DNA of 64,000 bases, taken from NCBI GenBank assembly GCA_037178625.1, contig CM074142.1, forward strand, positions 1,302,001 through 1,366,000, in the 5' to 3' direction. The position numbers were made by a program, and so were the translations under genes. Position 1 is the stretch's first letter; every line of letters starts with the position of its first letter. This DNA comes from Skeletonema tropicum (taxonomy: Eukaryota; Bacillariophyta; Thalassiosirophyceae; Thalassiosirales; Thalassiosiraceae). Below are positions 30,108-41,769 of this stretch, in pieces. The notes below the pieces were generated by a model. It was given only the letters and a program-made list of their open reading frames with translations, searched no databases and was not told where the DNA came from.

Positions 30108-33100
30108 ATGCCCGACTATGACGATAACTACCACGTCTCTGGCTGCCACGGAACAGTGGCCGAACAGCTTGATGAGACATATTACGATGATAGGTCAGAT
30201 GCCGACGATGATATGGAGAAGGGACGAATCAAATTCCCGAAGAGGTTATATGGGCGAGATAAAGAGTTGAGGGTATTGCGCCAGCTTTATGGTGCCATGG
30301 CGACAAATAATTCCGACGACAGAGATGATGATAGGGCGGCAGCAAAGGTATCTTTTGCAGGATCGTCGCCTGATATTGACAGCCGAGTAGTTTTCCTTTC
30401 GGGGTACAGTGGGGTAGGAAAGTCTGCCCTCGTTGCTGAATTTATTAACCAAATTCAGCAAGAGTACAATAACTCGGCAGCCAATGATAGTTCTTCTCTG
30501 GTAATGCACTTTCGCGGTAAATATATACAACAGAGCGGTGGCGCATCACCGTTCTCGGCGATATCGGAAGTATTTGGAAATATTGTATCAAGTCTCAATG
30601 GTCAGCAAGATAAGAATAGATTGGAGCAGGCTGCACGAAATTACACCCGTTCGCTCTGCACTACACTTTGGAAACGGATTCAGAGATCAGATGTGATTGG
30701 TCCAGATACCGATGGTAATCAAGTATTGATTGAGATCTTTCCTGTGTTGCGTCCACTTCTTGATGGAAGGTTGGTGGACAATAAAAGAAAAACATTAAAA
30801 CGTATGGAATCAAGTTCAATCATAGATGAAGGGGGAAAGAAAGGCGAGCCATCTATGAATGCAGTCAAGGAATCGACGAGAGAATTGCTAACTCTTATAG
30901 CGTCTTCACTGCAGCGACCATTGATATTGTTTCTCGATGACTTGCAGTGGGCTGATGGACCGTCGCTGGAGTTGCTGTTATTTCTTCTGGCTAATGACGC
31001 ACAATTGAAGAATTTAATGTTCATTTGTGCCTATCGGTCCAATGAAGTTGGTGCGGATCACCCGTTTGCAAATATCGTGACAAAAGTGACGGAGTCTAAA
31101 GGACAACTAGCAGCAAAGGTAGATTTGTTTAGTCTCTCCCAGGATGCAATTACCCAATTCATTGCCGACTCGATTGGCATGGAAGAACAGGATAGCGTTA
31201 CTGAATTGGTAGAGGTTATCTATCCCAAAACCATGGGGAACATTTTCTGTGTGATGCAGGCTTTAGAAGAGTTGGTGAGAAAAAACGCCTTGTACTATGA
31301 CATGATGTATTTTGAGTGGAGATGGACTATTGACAAGGTAGAGCTCGCCAATCAGGTCTCCGCTGATGTGGTGGAAACAATTAAAGACAAGATTAAGGGT
31401 CTATCGGTTGATATTCAGAGACTGCTCGCTGTCATGGCATATATCCCGTGCTCTGTTGGAGTGCCGGTATTGAAGGAGCTGCTCATGAACGATGAAGATG
31501 ATGCTCTCAATGCGGATAAAATTGCCTCCCTTCTAAAGGAAGCGTCCGAGGATGGCATGCTGATGTGGTCAACTGAAAGTCGGAACTATGTATTTGTTCA
31601 TGACCGTATCAGGGAGGCTTCACGTGGATATATTGCAGAGAAAGATCGTGACAAGTTGTTACTCCACATGGCCGACGTGCTTCAACGATTGGGGAAAGGC
31701 TCCAAGATGGAGTGGTGTCTATACACAGCAGCGGATCTGCTCAACTCCTTGCCGTCTGACAAGGTGGATATCGCTGATTTGCTAAAATTGAACTTGAGAG
31801 TTTCAAAGATGGCAAAGAGTAGAGGATCTCCCGAGAAGGAGAACATGCTGCTGCGAGAAAGTATGGAGCTTCTAAAGCAATGCAACTGGGAAGATTACGG
31901 TCTATCCCTGGAAGTGTATAATGCTGTAATTGCATCAGAGTGTAACCTTGGTAATGGTGATGAGATGTCCACAGCAGTTGACGAGGTGCTATATCACGCG
32001 AAATCTTTACGAGATAAGTTTTCAGCTTACTTGCATACGGTGAAGCATTTGCGAGACTCAAAGGATTATAGAGCCGGTGCACATGAAGGTGTGAAGGTTC
32101 TCAACATGTTTTCTTACAATATCCCGCTTCAGCCTACGAAGGTAGACTTGTTTAGAGAGAAGATGAAGCTTAGACTTGCCTTCAAGAGCCGATCGTATGC
32201 GTCAATAACCAACTTACAAATTACTGAGGATCCAATATTTGAGTTGTTTTCTCAGGTGTGCTGGGATTCCCTATTTTCGGGTCAACCGCGACTGCTCATG
32301 GTGGTCGCTATGACAGCTGTTAGGTGTGCTATCAAGAAAGGTATCAGCAGTCACTTACCTTCGATTCTTGTGACTTTGGGCACTCTTCAAGGTAAAAAAG
32401 GTAAGGCTATTCTTCTACGTATTTATCATACAATTGCTGCAAATCCTATTTCTGAGAGGAACGAGTGCAAACTAACTTTACTTCTCTCACACATATCTAA
32501 CTGTGCATTGACATTAGGCAATGTAAAGGCAGCAAATGAAATAGGAAATGTAGCCCTTGCAATATCTGAGAACTTTCGAGACAACAAAGCCGAGTTTTCT
32601 TTCGCTCGCTTCACAAATTATGCTGGCATCATATTTTACCTGCAATCATTCCGCAGTGGAGTTGACACACTCCACCAGTGCTACAAGGATCTCAGGTTCG
32701 TCGGACGATTTGATCAGGCTCTAGGCAGTCAGCTAAACTTCATCTACGCGTATCTCGCAGCAGGCTTATCACTGGGGACTATTTTCGAGTCGAAGCTCCT
32801 CGTCATCGACGAGTTCTGCCAAAGCATTGATAAAAGCTGTTTTGCTGCGTCATTTCAGATTCATCGGCAATTTGCTATGAACCTGAGGCAAAGAACAGAT
32901 CACCCCACGTTGTTGAACGGTCCTGCTTTCCAGCAAGTCACGGCTCTATCCAAAATGAGTGATGGAGCCCGAAAGATGACACTTCGAGATGCCAGTATCT
33001 TTAGGCTACAGTTGGCATTTATATTTCACGATACTGAATGCATGGCTGAAATGTTAGAGATACTATCAGGATATCCATTTGAAGATCAAGTAATTTCTCG

Positions 33101-33650
33101 GTTTCACATTAGAGCATGCTTCCAGGGCCTTGCGGCATTCTCTCTTGCTGGAAAGAAGTTCCATGCGATTGGGAATCAGTGCTTGAAGTACTTCCGGCGA
33201 ATGAAGAAGTTGGGCAGTACCAACGCACCCCCCGCTTACTTTTTCATCGCAGCCATGAAGAAGCCGACTAAAAAAGCGTTTATAGCAGCTATTGATAGCT
33301 GCAGAGAAGCCAATATGCCGCATTTGGAAGCTATAGCAAGAGAGCGCTATGCCATGTTTCTCCTGACGCGGAATGAGTCGCAACTTGCACATAGCTCTGT
33401 TGCATCTGCGTATTGGTTGTATTTTGACTGGGGAGCACATGGAAAGTCGCTTTCATTAGCACGAGAGTATCCATTTTTGAAGACGACGAAAAGAGCCAAG
33501 GCTGGATCACATGGTAGCTCCTCCAGGTCGCCAACGACGACCTCTGCTAACGGAGCTGTTGTACAATCTGATGGGATATACAAAAGACAGGGAAGGTTTG
33601 AGTACAATTCAACTTTGATGAGCAGCAACTTGGTAAAGATCAAGACGTGA
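30108..33650 (+). CDS. Large STAND/AAA-type ATPase (AAA_16-like), 1180 aa
   Basis: A single 1180-codon exon. After an acidic N-terminus, KRLYGRDKELRVLRQLY (about 45-61) is the usual start of the AAA_16 predicted-ATPase module. Walker A is GYSGVGKSA (99-107). Walker B lies in LILFLDDLQWADGPS (about 273-287), and FICAYRSNEV (about 303-312) is the sensor strand. A long helical region (about 450-1100) follows, resembling the TPR-like superhelix of MalT/PknK-type proteins. A Lys/Ser-rich tail ends it. Family knowledge: such signal-transduction ATPases act as nucleotide-switched hubs and in diatoms often sit next to kinase, PAS or cyclase domains; none is fused here. The ligand is unknown. Confidence 0.75.
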   Translation: MPDYDDNYHVSGCHGTVAEQLDETYYDDRSDADDDMEKGRIKFPKRLYGRDKELRVLRQLYGAMATNNSDDRDDDRAAAKVSFAGSSPDIDSRVVFLSGYSGVGKSALVAEFINQIQQEYNNSAANDSSSLVMHFRGKYIQQSGGASPFSAISEVFGNIVSSLNGQQDKNRLEQAARNYTRSLCTTLWKRIQRSDVIGPDTDGNQVLIEIFPVLRPLLDGRLVDNKRKTLKRMESSSIIDEGGKKGEPSMNAVKESTRELLTLIASSLQRPLILFLDDLQWADGPSLELLLFLLANDAQLKNLMFICAYRSNEVGADHPFANIVTKVTESKGQLAAKVDLFSLSQDAITQFIADSIGMEEQDSVTELVEVIYPKTMGNIFCVMQALEELVRKNALYYDMMYFEWRWTIDKVELANQVSADVVETIKDKIKGLSVDIQRLLAVMAYIPCSVGVPVLKELLMNDEDDALNADKIASLLKEASEDGMLMWSTESRNYVFVHDRIREASRGYIAEKDRDKLLLHMADVLQRLGKGSKMEWCLYTAADLLNSLPSDKVDIADLLKLNLRVSKMAKSRGSPEKENMLLRESMELLKQCNWEDYGLSLEVYNAVIASECNLGNGDEMSTAVDEVLYHAKSLRDKFSAYLHTVKHLRDSKDYRAGAHEGVKVLNMFSYNIPLQPTKVDLFREKMKLRLAFKSRSYASITNLQITEDPIFELFSQVCWDSLFSGQPRLLMVVAMTAVRCAIKKGISSHLPSILVTLGTLQGKKGKAILLRIYHTIAANPISERNECKLTLLLSHISNCALTLGNVKAANEIGNVALAISENFRDNKAEFSFARFTNYAGIIFYLQSFRSGVDTLHQCYKDLRFVGRFDQALGSQLNFIYAYLAAGLSLGTIFESKLLVIDEFCQSIDKSCFAASFQIHRQFAMNLRQRTDHPTLLNGPAFQQVTALSKMSDGARKMTLRDASIFRLQLAFIFHDTECMAEMLEILSGYPFEDQVISRFHIRACFQGLAAFSLAGKKFHAIGNQCLKYFRRMKKLGSTNAPPAYFFIAAMKKPTKKAFIAAIDSCREANMPHLEAIARERYAMFLLTRNESQLAHSSVASAYWLYFDWGAHGKSLSLAREYPFLKTTKRAKAGSHGSSSRSPTTTSANGAVVQSDGIYKRQGRFEYNSTLMSSNLVKIKT

Positions 33651-33984
33651 ATCACAATCGTATATAAGCCTTAAACATTAAGTGCATTTTTCATCGTTCA
33701 ATTTAGAGGGGACCTCTGAGTCTGAGTGTTTAGCTTTAAGCAGCAGAAAGTTGGAAAAGAACAAGAGGTGAAAAACAATACCTCCAAGCATAACTTATGC
33801 AAATACTCCCTAGAGAATGAGAACGTCAATCATTGGTTATAGTTGCATATGAATGATTGGTGGATTAGTGTAGTGAATATCAACGTCTACTCGACCAATC
33901 AACCACTCCATCCTCACACTCTCACAGTCACAGTCCTCCTCCACCCAACACAAGAGCCACATCAACAGATCCCAAGGATGGATA

Positions 33985-34135
33985 TCCATGCAGATATCAA
34001 TGGTATCAATAAAATCAATGATATCAATGATATCGATGATATCGGTATATCATCATATTAGATCGATGCAACAGACGCTGGCTCATCGATGATCGTATAA
34101 AAGATATCGGTGATATATCGATGGTATCGATGATA
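33985..34135. repeat. Degenerate ATC/GAT hexanucleotide repeat
   Basis: Imperfect tandem units of the ATCAATGAT / ATCGATGAT type (AATGATATCAATGATATCG and similar) in two clusters around a short spacer. They give local self-complementarity. Confidence 0.6.
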
Positions 34136-34142
34136 TCAGAGC

Positions 34143-34640
34143 GCTGGTAGTAGTAGTAGTGGTGGTGGGAGTGGGAGTGGTCATGGAGCAGCTGATTTGC
34201 TGCGTGAGTATTCTGTGAATAATTATATACTTGATGCTGATCGGATATTGGATGATGCGGTGCGGTGAAGAATAAGAATCCTCCGCTAGACTAGAGACTA
34301 CTATTCTTGCAATGGAAAAGGTTCTACATGACATTCAACTGAATACCTGGAATGAAGAATGATAGAGAGACGATAATCAAGAATCAAGCAGTGACCGACT
34401 ATATTGTTACATCATATCATCATTGCCATTGCCTAATGAAGACATCTCGGCTGGGCTTGTTGTGGTTGTCAGATCAAGCTGTCTCCACAGCGCATTGCAT
34501 TCGAAGAAGTCCATGAACGCAGCTCTTCCTCGCTCTCTAGCTGTCGCTTGTACACAAGTCCTCTCAATGGAGCCTAACAACATGACAAATTGATCGGGTG
34601 TAAGATTCATCTTTACATGCGATGGGTTCTACTATTGCTA
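34143..34640 (+). repeat. Duplicated fragment of the 35151 gene plus flanking block
   Basis: Bases 34143-34230 (GGTAGTAGTAGTAGTGG, GGAGCAGCTGATTTGCTGCG, TGAGTATTCTGTGAATAAT) match the coding sequence at 35798-35883. The following ~400 bp match 26120-26460. It is not in a long reading frame and looks like a pseudogene fragment. Confidence 0.6.
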
Positions 34641-35150
34641 TTGACTATTGGTGTTGACAAGTGATAATCACATCATCTATGCTGTCATTCACCATAGAGC
34701 GTGCGAGCTAGCGATAATGCAATGCTGGCTGCTATCGTATGGTAAGTTGCAGCTGCGGCTATTCACATCTGGCTATCATCGCTAGCATGATACTATGATG
34801 TACTTAAGGGAATTTGCTGGCCTCTTTCTTGCGTCGGAGACAAGTTTGAATTCCTTTCCTTTCTCTCGCACAAGATTCTGAGTCCCACAAGAGAGCTCAC
34901 AATGAGAAAGCAAGCGCGCCTCTCTAACTTTTTTGAAACTAAATCCAACATTGTGTATCATCCTCGCTCTTGGCAGTTGAGTACAATACTGCTTATGTCA
35001 TGCTTGGACACTGCAACAAATGATGGCAATGCAATGATAAGATAGAGCAACAATGTCATATGTCATTGTGAGCAGCATCTAGAGTATACCGTATCGATAT
35101 CGCCGTAGCTACAATATCAATATTATCAACTAATATTATTCTATCCCAAG

Positions 35151-38100
35151 ATGAGCAATGATACTCCTATTGCCAAAAATATAATAGAGATGCAGCCTCT
35201 CGTAGAGGATGATACTGACAATGATGACTGCAGTCTCAATAATATCAACAGCAACATCAATGACAATGATGATGACATCCTAACAATATCAGATAATGAT
35301 GACGAGTTGTTGCCGAGCTCTAGCACACCTGCCTTGGCATCGACTTCTTCGGGCAGTTCGAGTGATGAGTACAATCACAATCACAATACTGTTGATACGA
35401 ATCGAAATTCGCATTCGATCAATCAAGCTGCTGATGCTGATGCTAATGCTAATGCTGCTGATCATGTCACTACACTCGCCACTCCCAAACCACCATCGCC
35501 CTCCACAAACTCACACCCTTCATCCTTAGCATCATCGTACAATAATATAACAACAGGTCTCAATCATACTACTAACAACAACAACAATAATACTAATATC
35601 CTCTCCCTCTCCCCCAACAACCACAACATCGGCTCCCCCATCACCCCCCTCCACAACATCCCCTACGTTCACGGGGGATACGCCGCGGCAGCTCCACTTT
35701 TCGTCACACACTCCAAGTTCGCCAGTGTGCTCAAGCGGTTGTTGCCGGGGGCCTATCTTGAGTTGAGGGGATTGCTGCATCGGAATGATCAGAGTGCTGC
35801 TGCTGGTGGTAGTAGTGGGAGTGGTGGCGGTAGTGGGAGTAATCATGGAGCAGCTGATTTACTACGTGAGTATTCGGTGAATAATGATCTTGTGGAAGAT
35901 TCCTCGTTGAAAGAATCTTCTTCCGTTCGTCACCAACAACAAAAAAATAATACTAGCAACAATAACAACGTTTGTATCAATGATCCAGTTAAAATTATGA
36001 AATGGGCCGAAAACAATCCCATCGTATCGGCATTTGGTATTTGGAATTCAGATAATGGACGAAGGACGAAACGATTCATGCAGGGTGTCGTTGTGGTCAA
36101 ACACCCTCCGACGTCGTCACAACTACCAACCGAAGGAGGGATGTTGGGGGGGAAGAAGTCGAATGGAGTCAAGGATACGTCACCAAAGAGTAGTAGTAGT
36201 ACGACGAATAATGAGGGGAGGGGGAGTCCATTGAGGAAACGATTGAAGGAACGGATTGATCGGTCTGGGTACAAGAGAGATGATGCTACTCCACCACCAC
36301 CACCACCGCAATCAACGTCATCATCTGCCTCGGTCGCCAACAACAACAACAACAACAACAACAATGATGATCGAACATCAATAACAACGAATGACGAAAC
36401 AACCAAACATGATGTCATTGACGAACAGCATCTCACTTCTTTACTCCAATCCCTGTCTTCTAATTATTCTTCGTCGGAGGTATCCAATGCGGATGATGGA
36501 TCACTTGATTTATCCTTTCGTGATCGTGGGAACAGTAGCGTAGTAGAAGCGGTGATGACACATGATACTACTGCTGGTGGGACGCAACAACGTTTGTTGC
36601 GTAATTATCAACAACAGCTGCGAAAGAAAGAATACTCTCATCATGCCACCTCATCATCCTCACAGTTGCCACCCTTACCACCAACGAATACGTCTAGTTA
36701 CAGTCGTCAATCGACACCAACGAGGAATCCGACGAGTAGTTACAGTCGACAATCGATGACACCACCTCCAACACCGCCGGGTACAACATTGTTAAAGGGT
36801 GGTGGTAGGAGTGGTCCAGGTGGTGTATCCTCACCTAGACGTAGGATTCCATTGCCTTCGGATCTTCCCAATTCGACCGCTAATACCTCTGCCATTAATG
36901 CTACTTTCGAAGGTTATTCCAATAATAAGGAAGGTGGGATCAGCAGCAATGGTAGAACACGATCTAGATCCATATCACTCACCAATACATCGTATGATGC
37001 TTATCTGAATGAACATCGTCTTCAACAACAAAACCAACTACTACTACAACACCCCTACAATCGTCAACGGACCAATTCTTCCTCTAGCACCACATTCCTC
37101 GATACCGAACAGCATCATCATCATCAACAACACCATCAACAACCCCACTACTACAACAAACCAGCGATCGAATGGGATATATTCCTCGATCCACAATTGG
37201 TCCGCTTGGTCGATGCAGCATTAACAGTTGTCGATGATCTCGAAAGTAAATTACACAAGATTCGATTAAGGAGGGAGCGTATCCGTCAACAACGAACTAA
37301 GGAGCGGGAGGAACGAATGATGAAACGGAAGAGGAGGGAGGAGATGAGAAGAAGGATGAGAATGAATGGTGGGGGGTTTGGAATGATGAAATACGAGGAG
37401 GAGGATGATGATAGTACTGATGATAGTACTGCATGGACTGATGAAGAAGATGATCAAGACTTTGATTTATTACAAGCTCATACCGCTGCTCAAGTGGAAG
37501 TGGATCGTCTCGTCGCTCAGTTAATGCGTCGTACGATTATTGCACATGGATCGATGAGTCAGTTGGTGTTGGAGGGGTTGGGATGGGCACCGGAGTATAA
37601 TTTTGGGAGGGTTGTCAAGTGTTCGAGAGAGGGGACGAATTTACCGTCACCTCAGAGGAGGAATGGTGATCGTCATCGTCACAGGAATTATAGCAGTGGT
37701 GGTGGTATTGGTGGAAGCGGCGGAGGTCACAATAAGAAGGATTATTTGACGGCATCGTTGTCTTTTTCGGATACGTTGTCGTGGGATGAAGAGGAAGAAC
37801 AACGTGATTTTGAGGCGTTGTTGGATCGAAGAATTCACTCGAGTAGTGTGGGTGGAACCTCTGGAGGAAGGAGTGCTGCCAGCACTGGCAAGGGTGGAAG
37901 TAGCAGCAGCAGCAGCAGCGGTACGCATCATTCCAAGGGCATGTTCATGGAAAAGTGGTTGTCCCTTTTTGCCAAGAGTTTATCCTTGTTGGTGCGAAGT
38001 ACGAATGCGTCTCCATCTGGTGGAGATGCTGACGGTGGGGATGGCAATGACGACATTGTCAAATCATCATCGTCTTCTTCGTTCGTGCCACATCAAAAGA

Positions 38101-39639
38101 AGAAGGAGGAGGATGCTGAAGCACAGCTGGTCAAGAAGAAGAAGAAGAGTGGTAGCAAAAAGGCGGAGGAACGTGGTCTCTCTTGTTACCTGAGTAACCT
38201 CTTTTTTAGATCAGACAAGAAAAGAACTATCGATAGTGATGATGACGAGGAAGAAGACAGCGGCAACGACAGAGAGAATACCAACAACGAAGATGACGAC
38301 GACGAATCCGCGTACCTTACCAACAATGACATGTTCTCCCCAGCTACTAAAATCCCCAAGGGTGGTATATTAGGTGGATTAGGCTGCGGAATGTCACTCT
38401 GTCTTGGGATGGATGATGACGAGGTACGATTCAACTGTGGTGCTTCTACCAGTCAAACATCAAATTCCGTCTTTCCACTTAATCCACATGCATCGCATCA
38501 AATGGCACGTGATATCCAACGAATCCATGATGTGTTAGGCGAACCATTGCGACTAGTTCTTGATTTGAAATCAAGGAGAGTCCCACCCCGGGTTTGGTCT
38601 CGTCTTATTGACAACTTGCGGTCACGCGGGTTACTGATTGAAGGTATTGGGTCTTTCGACATGGATGAGTTACGAGTCATTGGGAAAGGATGTTCCTATC
38701 CTCTCACACCAATCTTATTCTTCCACTCGGTGGGTGATTTACAACGTGCCTGTCACGCCAATGAAGTTAAGAAGGGAGACACTGTGTATTTCAATGGCGG
38801 GTCGCTCATGTGGAAGCGATCGAGTATCATGGAGGCAGCCGAGTGTGGTGGATGCTGCGCGCAAGTCAATGTCGATGATGACAGTGATATTCATCACACT
38901 AATGGATATGAGAGGACGTCATCAACTGCAACGACGGGGACAACTAGTGCAAGGACTCTCAATGCAAAGGGGGGCTACTCATTTCAGCCGTATGCATACC
39001 CTAGATCAGCACTTTCAGATTGGGAGCGGTTTCAGTGCAAGTCGACGATTGAGGACTATCGTCGGCACTTTGATCTCAAGATTGGAGTTTATGTGCAAGG
39101 TGAGACTATCTCCTACTTCTATACTTATTCTTCGTGCGTTGATCCAAATACAATTGCTCAATATTTTCGTTTTGTTGCTCTCTAATTCGTGCAGAGTTTT
39201 CAATCAGCCCAGATGCTTTAGAGGAGTTGACCGTGTTTGTGAATCAGCACGGAGATTTATATGACCAGGGCATTGCTTTCGGTGGTGTGAATGGAGTAGC
39301 TGTCAAGAATATAAGTGGTGAGTGTTTCGTATTCGTATGTGTTCTCATTTTATGAATGAAGGTGTGCACGTTGACTCATTGCGCTACTTTGAATCTTTGA
39401 TGTGCACAGGTGATGGTTACTGGAATCAACGCTATATGGGAAGGTCTTGGGACTTCAATGCACGACCATCAAAGGAGATGACTCCATTGAAGCCAGAAGA
39501 TCATCACTTGGTTCAAGTCGCCATTCAGGCAGGAGCTTGGGGACAAGTTGGGACTATTTATGAAGTAAATGATGAGCAAACTGGAGCATTGACCGTACAT
39601 CCGCCGCGTGAGCCTTGTATGCACATTGGAATAGACTAG
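35151..39639 (+). CDS. Large diatom protein, low-complexity N-terminus and conserved C-terminal region (3 exons, 1433 aa)
   Basis: Exons 35151-39099, 39195-39317 and 39410-39639 join in frame over GT-AG introns (95 and 92 nt), extending the protein past the end of its first long frame. Residues 1-~680 are Ser/Asn/Thr/His-rich with homopolymers. A charged helix around 705-740 (RLRRERIRQQRTKEREERMM) looks coiled-coil. More acidic and Ser-rich linkers follow. The folded part is the C-terminal ~340 residues: PRVWSRLIDNLRSRGLLIEG, ILFFHSVGDLQRACHANEVK, GDTVYFNGGSLMWKRSS, then DGYWNQRYMGRSWDF and AIQAGAWGQVGTIYE. The family is unrecognised; no enzyme motif. Fragments of its 5' part are scattered upstream. 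Confidence 0.7.
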
Positions 39640-39896
39640 TGCTAGTGGGTTGATAACTTCTTAGATTCATTGCTGTTACAATACTCCTACGACATACGAT
39701 GAAACCTTTTGTGTGAAAGAGGGCAATCCTTTCGGACAAGATCTCCCTTAAATTAGAACAAAACTGGGACCAAAACTTAAAACACTCTTTCTCAACGTCT
39801 TTTATGACAACGAGGGCATCCTCCCGTGACATGATCTCCTACAATTTAGGAACAAAACCAAAGCAGCCGAAGCATGGACATGGAGATCATTTCATC
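39640..39896. other. Short intergenic region between convergent genes
   Basis: About 257 bp holding both 3' UTRs. An imperfect direct duplication of GACAACGAGGGCATCC / AGATCTCC-like sequence is visible near 39740-39835. No gene. Confidence 0.4.
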
Positions 39897-40355
39897 TCAA
39901 AGTCTAAGACTTACAACATTGGCAATGGCATATGCCCTCTGCATAGAGTCATTGGAGGTCCTACACGACAGAAGACAGAGGTCATCTGTGGTTAGGTGTC
40001 GCTGAGCAGCTATAATGTTGTTTATGTGGGCCAGCTTCGTCTCTTGAAGCTGCCTCAGCATTCTTCCAGATAATAGAACCAGGGGCTCAATTCCAGTGCA
40101 ATTGATCAAGTCGTCTTCTGAGAAGTCATGAGCAGCAGGAGAAACTGAATGAAGTCCAAGTGATGTTCTCAATTGGAGTACTTGTTGAAGCATCTCTTGC
40201 TGAAATTGGGCCTTGTCATCTTCCGAATACCAGCCACTGTCATGATTGCTGCTGTTGCCAGCCAAGGCCAAGCCGTCCTTGTCCTTGGGATATAGAATGA
40301 GGTGGCTGGTTGCAGCAAAGCGTACGGAACGAGTAGGTTTTGATGTCTTTGTCAT
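39897..40355 (-). CDS. Small diatom protein, VRFA/WY-motif family, member 1
   Basis: I start this at the ATG at 40355 (MTKTSKPTRSVRFA) rather than at the upstream Met of the longer frame, because the paralogue at 46123-46590 begins similarly close to its VRFA motif. The result is 152 aa. Shared features: an N-terminal basic segment with VRFA-x-T/S-x2-L-x-L/I (VRFAATSHLILYP), then a Trp-Tyr motif (GWYSEDDKAQFQQEM) and a helical region starting VLQLR. The C-terminal half (GIEPLVLLSGRMLRQLQETK; HINNIIAAQ) is helical. Function unknown; I believe the family is common in diatom genomes but cannot confirm it here. Confidence 0.65.
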   Translation of the reverse strand: MTKTSKPTRSVRFAATSHLILYPKDKDGLALAGNSSNHDSGWYSEDDKAQFQQEMLQQVLQLRTSLGLHSVSPAAHDFSEDDLINCTGIEPLVLLSGRMLRQLQETKLAHINNIIAAQRHLTTDDLCLLSCRTSNDSMQRAYAIANVVSLRL

Positions 40356-40892
40356 CTCCACTGGTTTGTTGATCTTGATGAAAGTTATGTTGCCAGCTTC
40401 AACACTGCACTGCTCGATACTTCTTACATACAGAAAATCCGATACAACGCAAGCTTGAGGTAGAAAGTGATAAGAAGCAAAAAATGTATCAGTAGCTGCT
40501 GAAGTTATACTTATTTCTTGACTAAGCTTACATACCATAGCGAAGCCCAAAAGCTGCTTCTCCGTGCGGTTTCCGTTTTTAAGCCTAGTCCCGCGAAAAT
40601 GCCCCTCGTGAACTACGTGGCAGCCACATCGCATACGTAAGAACAATGCAGTCCTCGTTCAATCCTATTTACCTTGACCTATACTATTTACCTTGACCTA
40701 GGGTTGTCAGGGTTCGCTTCTTATGTATTCCGAGAAATGAGGAATATATGGGTTAGAGTTGTAAATGGTGCGAACCCTTCTTTGCTCGAAATTGTAGAGT
40801 AAGTGATAACCCTTCTCGTGCTCGAAATCGTACTCATGCTTTCTTTGCTACTTGAACTTGTTAGTTTGCCTTCTTTAATTTTAGAGAGAAGA

Positions 40893-41060
40893 GATACTTA
40901 CCTAGTCGTACTTTAGAGCACTTTTATGCGAACATCCACTGACCTGGTACAAACTTATTGATTTATCTATTTTCGCACGCGGCGTTGAAACAGAAGAGAT
41001 GTACCTAGTCGTACTTTAGAGCACTTTTATGCGAACATCTACTGACCTGGTTCATACTTA
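40893..41060 (+). repeat. Direct repeat pair (~65 bp units)
   Basis: ACCTAGTCGTACTTTAGAGC followed by ACTTTTATGCGAACATC and TACTGACCTGG-like sequence occurs at about 40900-40955 and again at 41002-41055 with very few changes. Spacing is about 100 bp. Confidence 0.65.
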
Positions 41061-41639
41061 TACGCGATTTATATGATTTTTCCTGGTATAATTCCTACGT
41101 AGGTCCCCAAGTAGAAGTTTTGGTGTTTCACTCACAAAACCACCATGATGAAAGTGGCTTCTACTACGGAGGCCAAAATCACAAATAGCGATATTCGTAC
41201 CAATCCAATGGTACAGCCTTTTTGGTGATGATCATACGAATGAGGTCTATGAAGGAATCAGATAAATATTTGCTTTTCTCGCAGAGATATGCCTATTTAG
41301 ATTTTGCTAGTAATTCTCTCTAACAATATTGTCCAGTAGTTAGACGATTTTACTAGCAAATGTAGATGACAATTTTGTCGAGCATATCTGAGATATGGAA
41401 CCCAAACGTGCATTGTCCATGCCATCTCCTGAGATAGAAGAATACGACTCAATCACTTGTTCCGCCATAAAAGCACTTGTGGCAGATTTGAGATTTTGGC
41501 CAAAGCTAGTATAGGCTCTGCGGCGCGGCCATGGTCAAAAAATGTGCTCGAAACACCAAATTTCACGTCTGTCCGGATCTAATTCGCTTATTTAAGGCCT
41601 AAGTGTTCATCTCTTTTCGCACTGTGGACTGTGGCATAA

Positions 41640-41680
41640 GTAAGTACCTCTCTAGAGAGAGAGAGAGAGGTACTCCTAAT
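41640..41680. repeat. GA-rich palindrome
   Basis: GTACCTCTCTAGAGAG reads into AGAGAGAGGTAC, a near-perfect hairpin around a (GA)n tract, about 100 bp upstream of the metallothionein-like start. It could be promoter-associated. Confidence 0.4.
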
Positions 41681-41769
41681 AAAAGTCCCTTGTCCTGTGT
41701 AGTAAGCACAGCCAGCGCACAGCACAAAGTAGGTAGTACCATACCTACCGACAACTTAAATAAATAGAG

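Larger units (their letters stand above)
33651..35150. other. Intergenic region with repeats
   Basis: About 1.5 kb upstream of the 1433-aa gene. It holds an ATC/GAT-rich microsatellite and a duplicated gene fragment (both listed) and probably the promoter of the downstream gene in its last few hundred bases. A 67-codon minus-strand frame at 34407-34610 (DQFVMLLGSIERTCVQATA) is open here but broken in the related copy at 26.4 kb, so it may be a fragment of an unseen gene. Confidence 0.45.
40356..41769. other. Intergenic region with short repeats
   Basis: About 1.4 kb. It contains the upstream region of the VRFA gene, short echoes such as CTATTTACCTTGACCTA (twice near 40666-40700), the direct repeat at 40893-41060 and a GA-rich palindrome near 41640-41680. 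No gene recognised. Confidence 0.45.
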
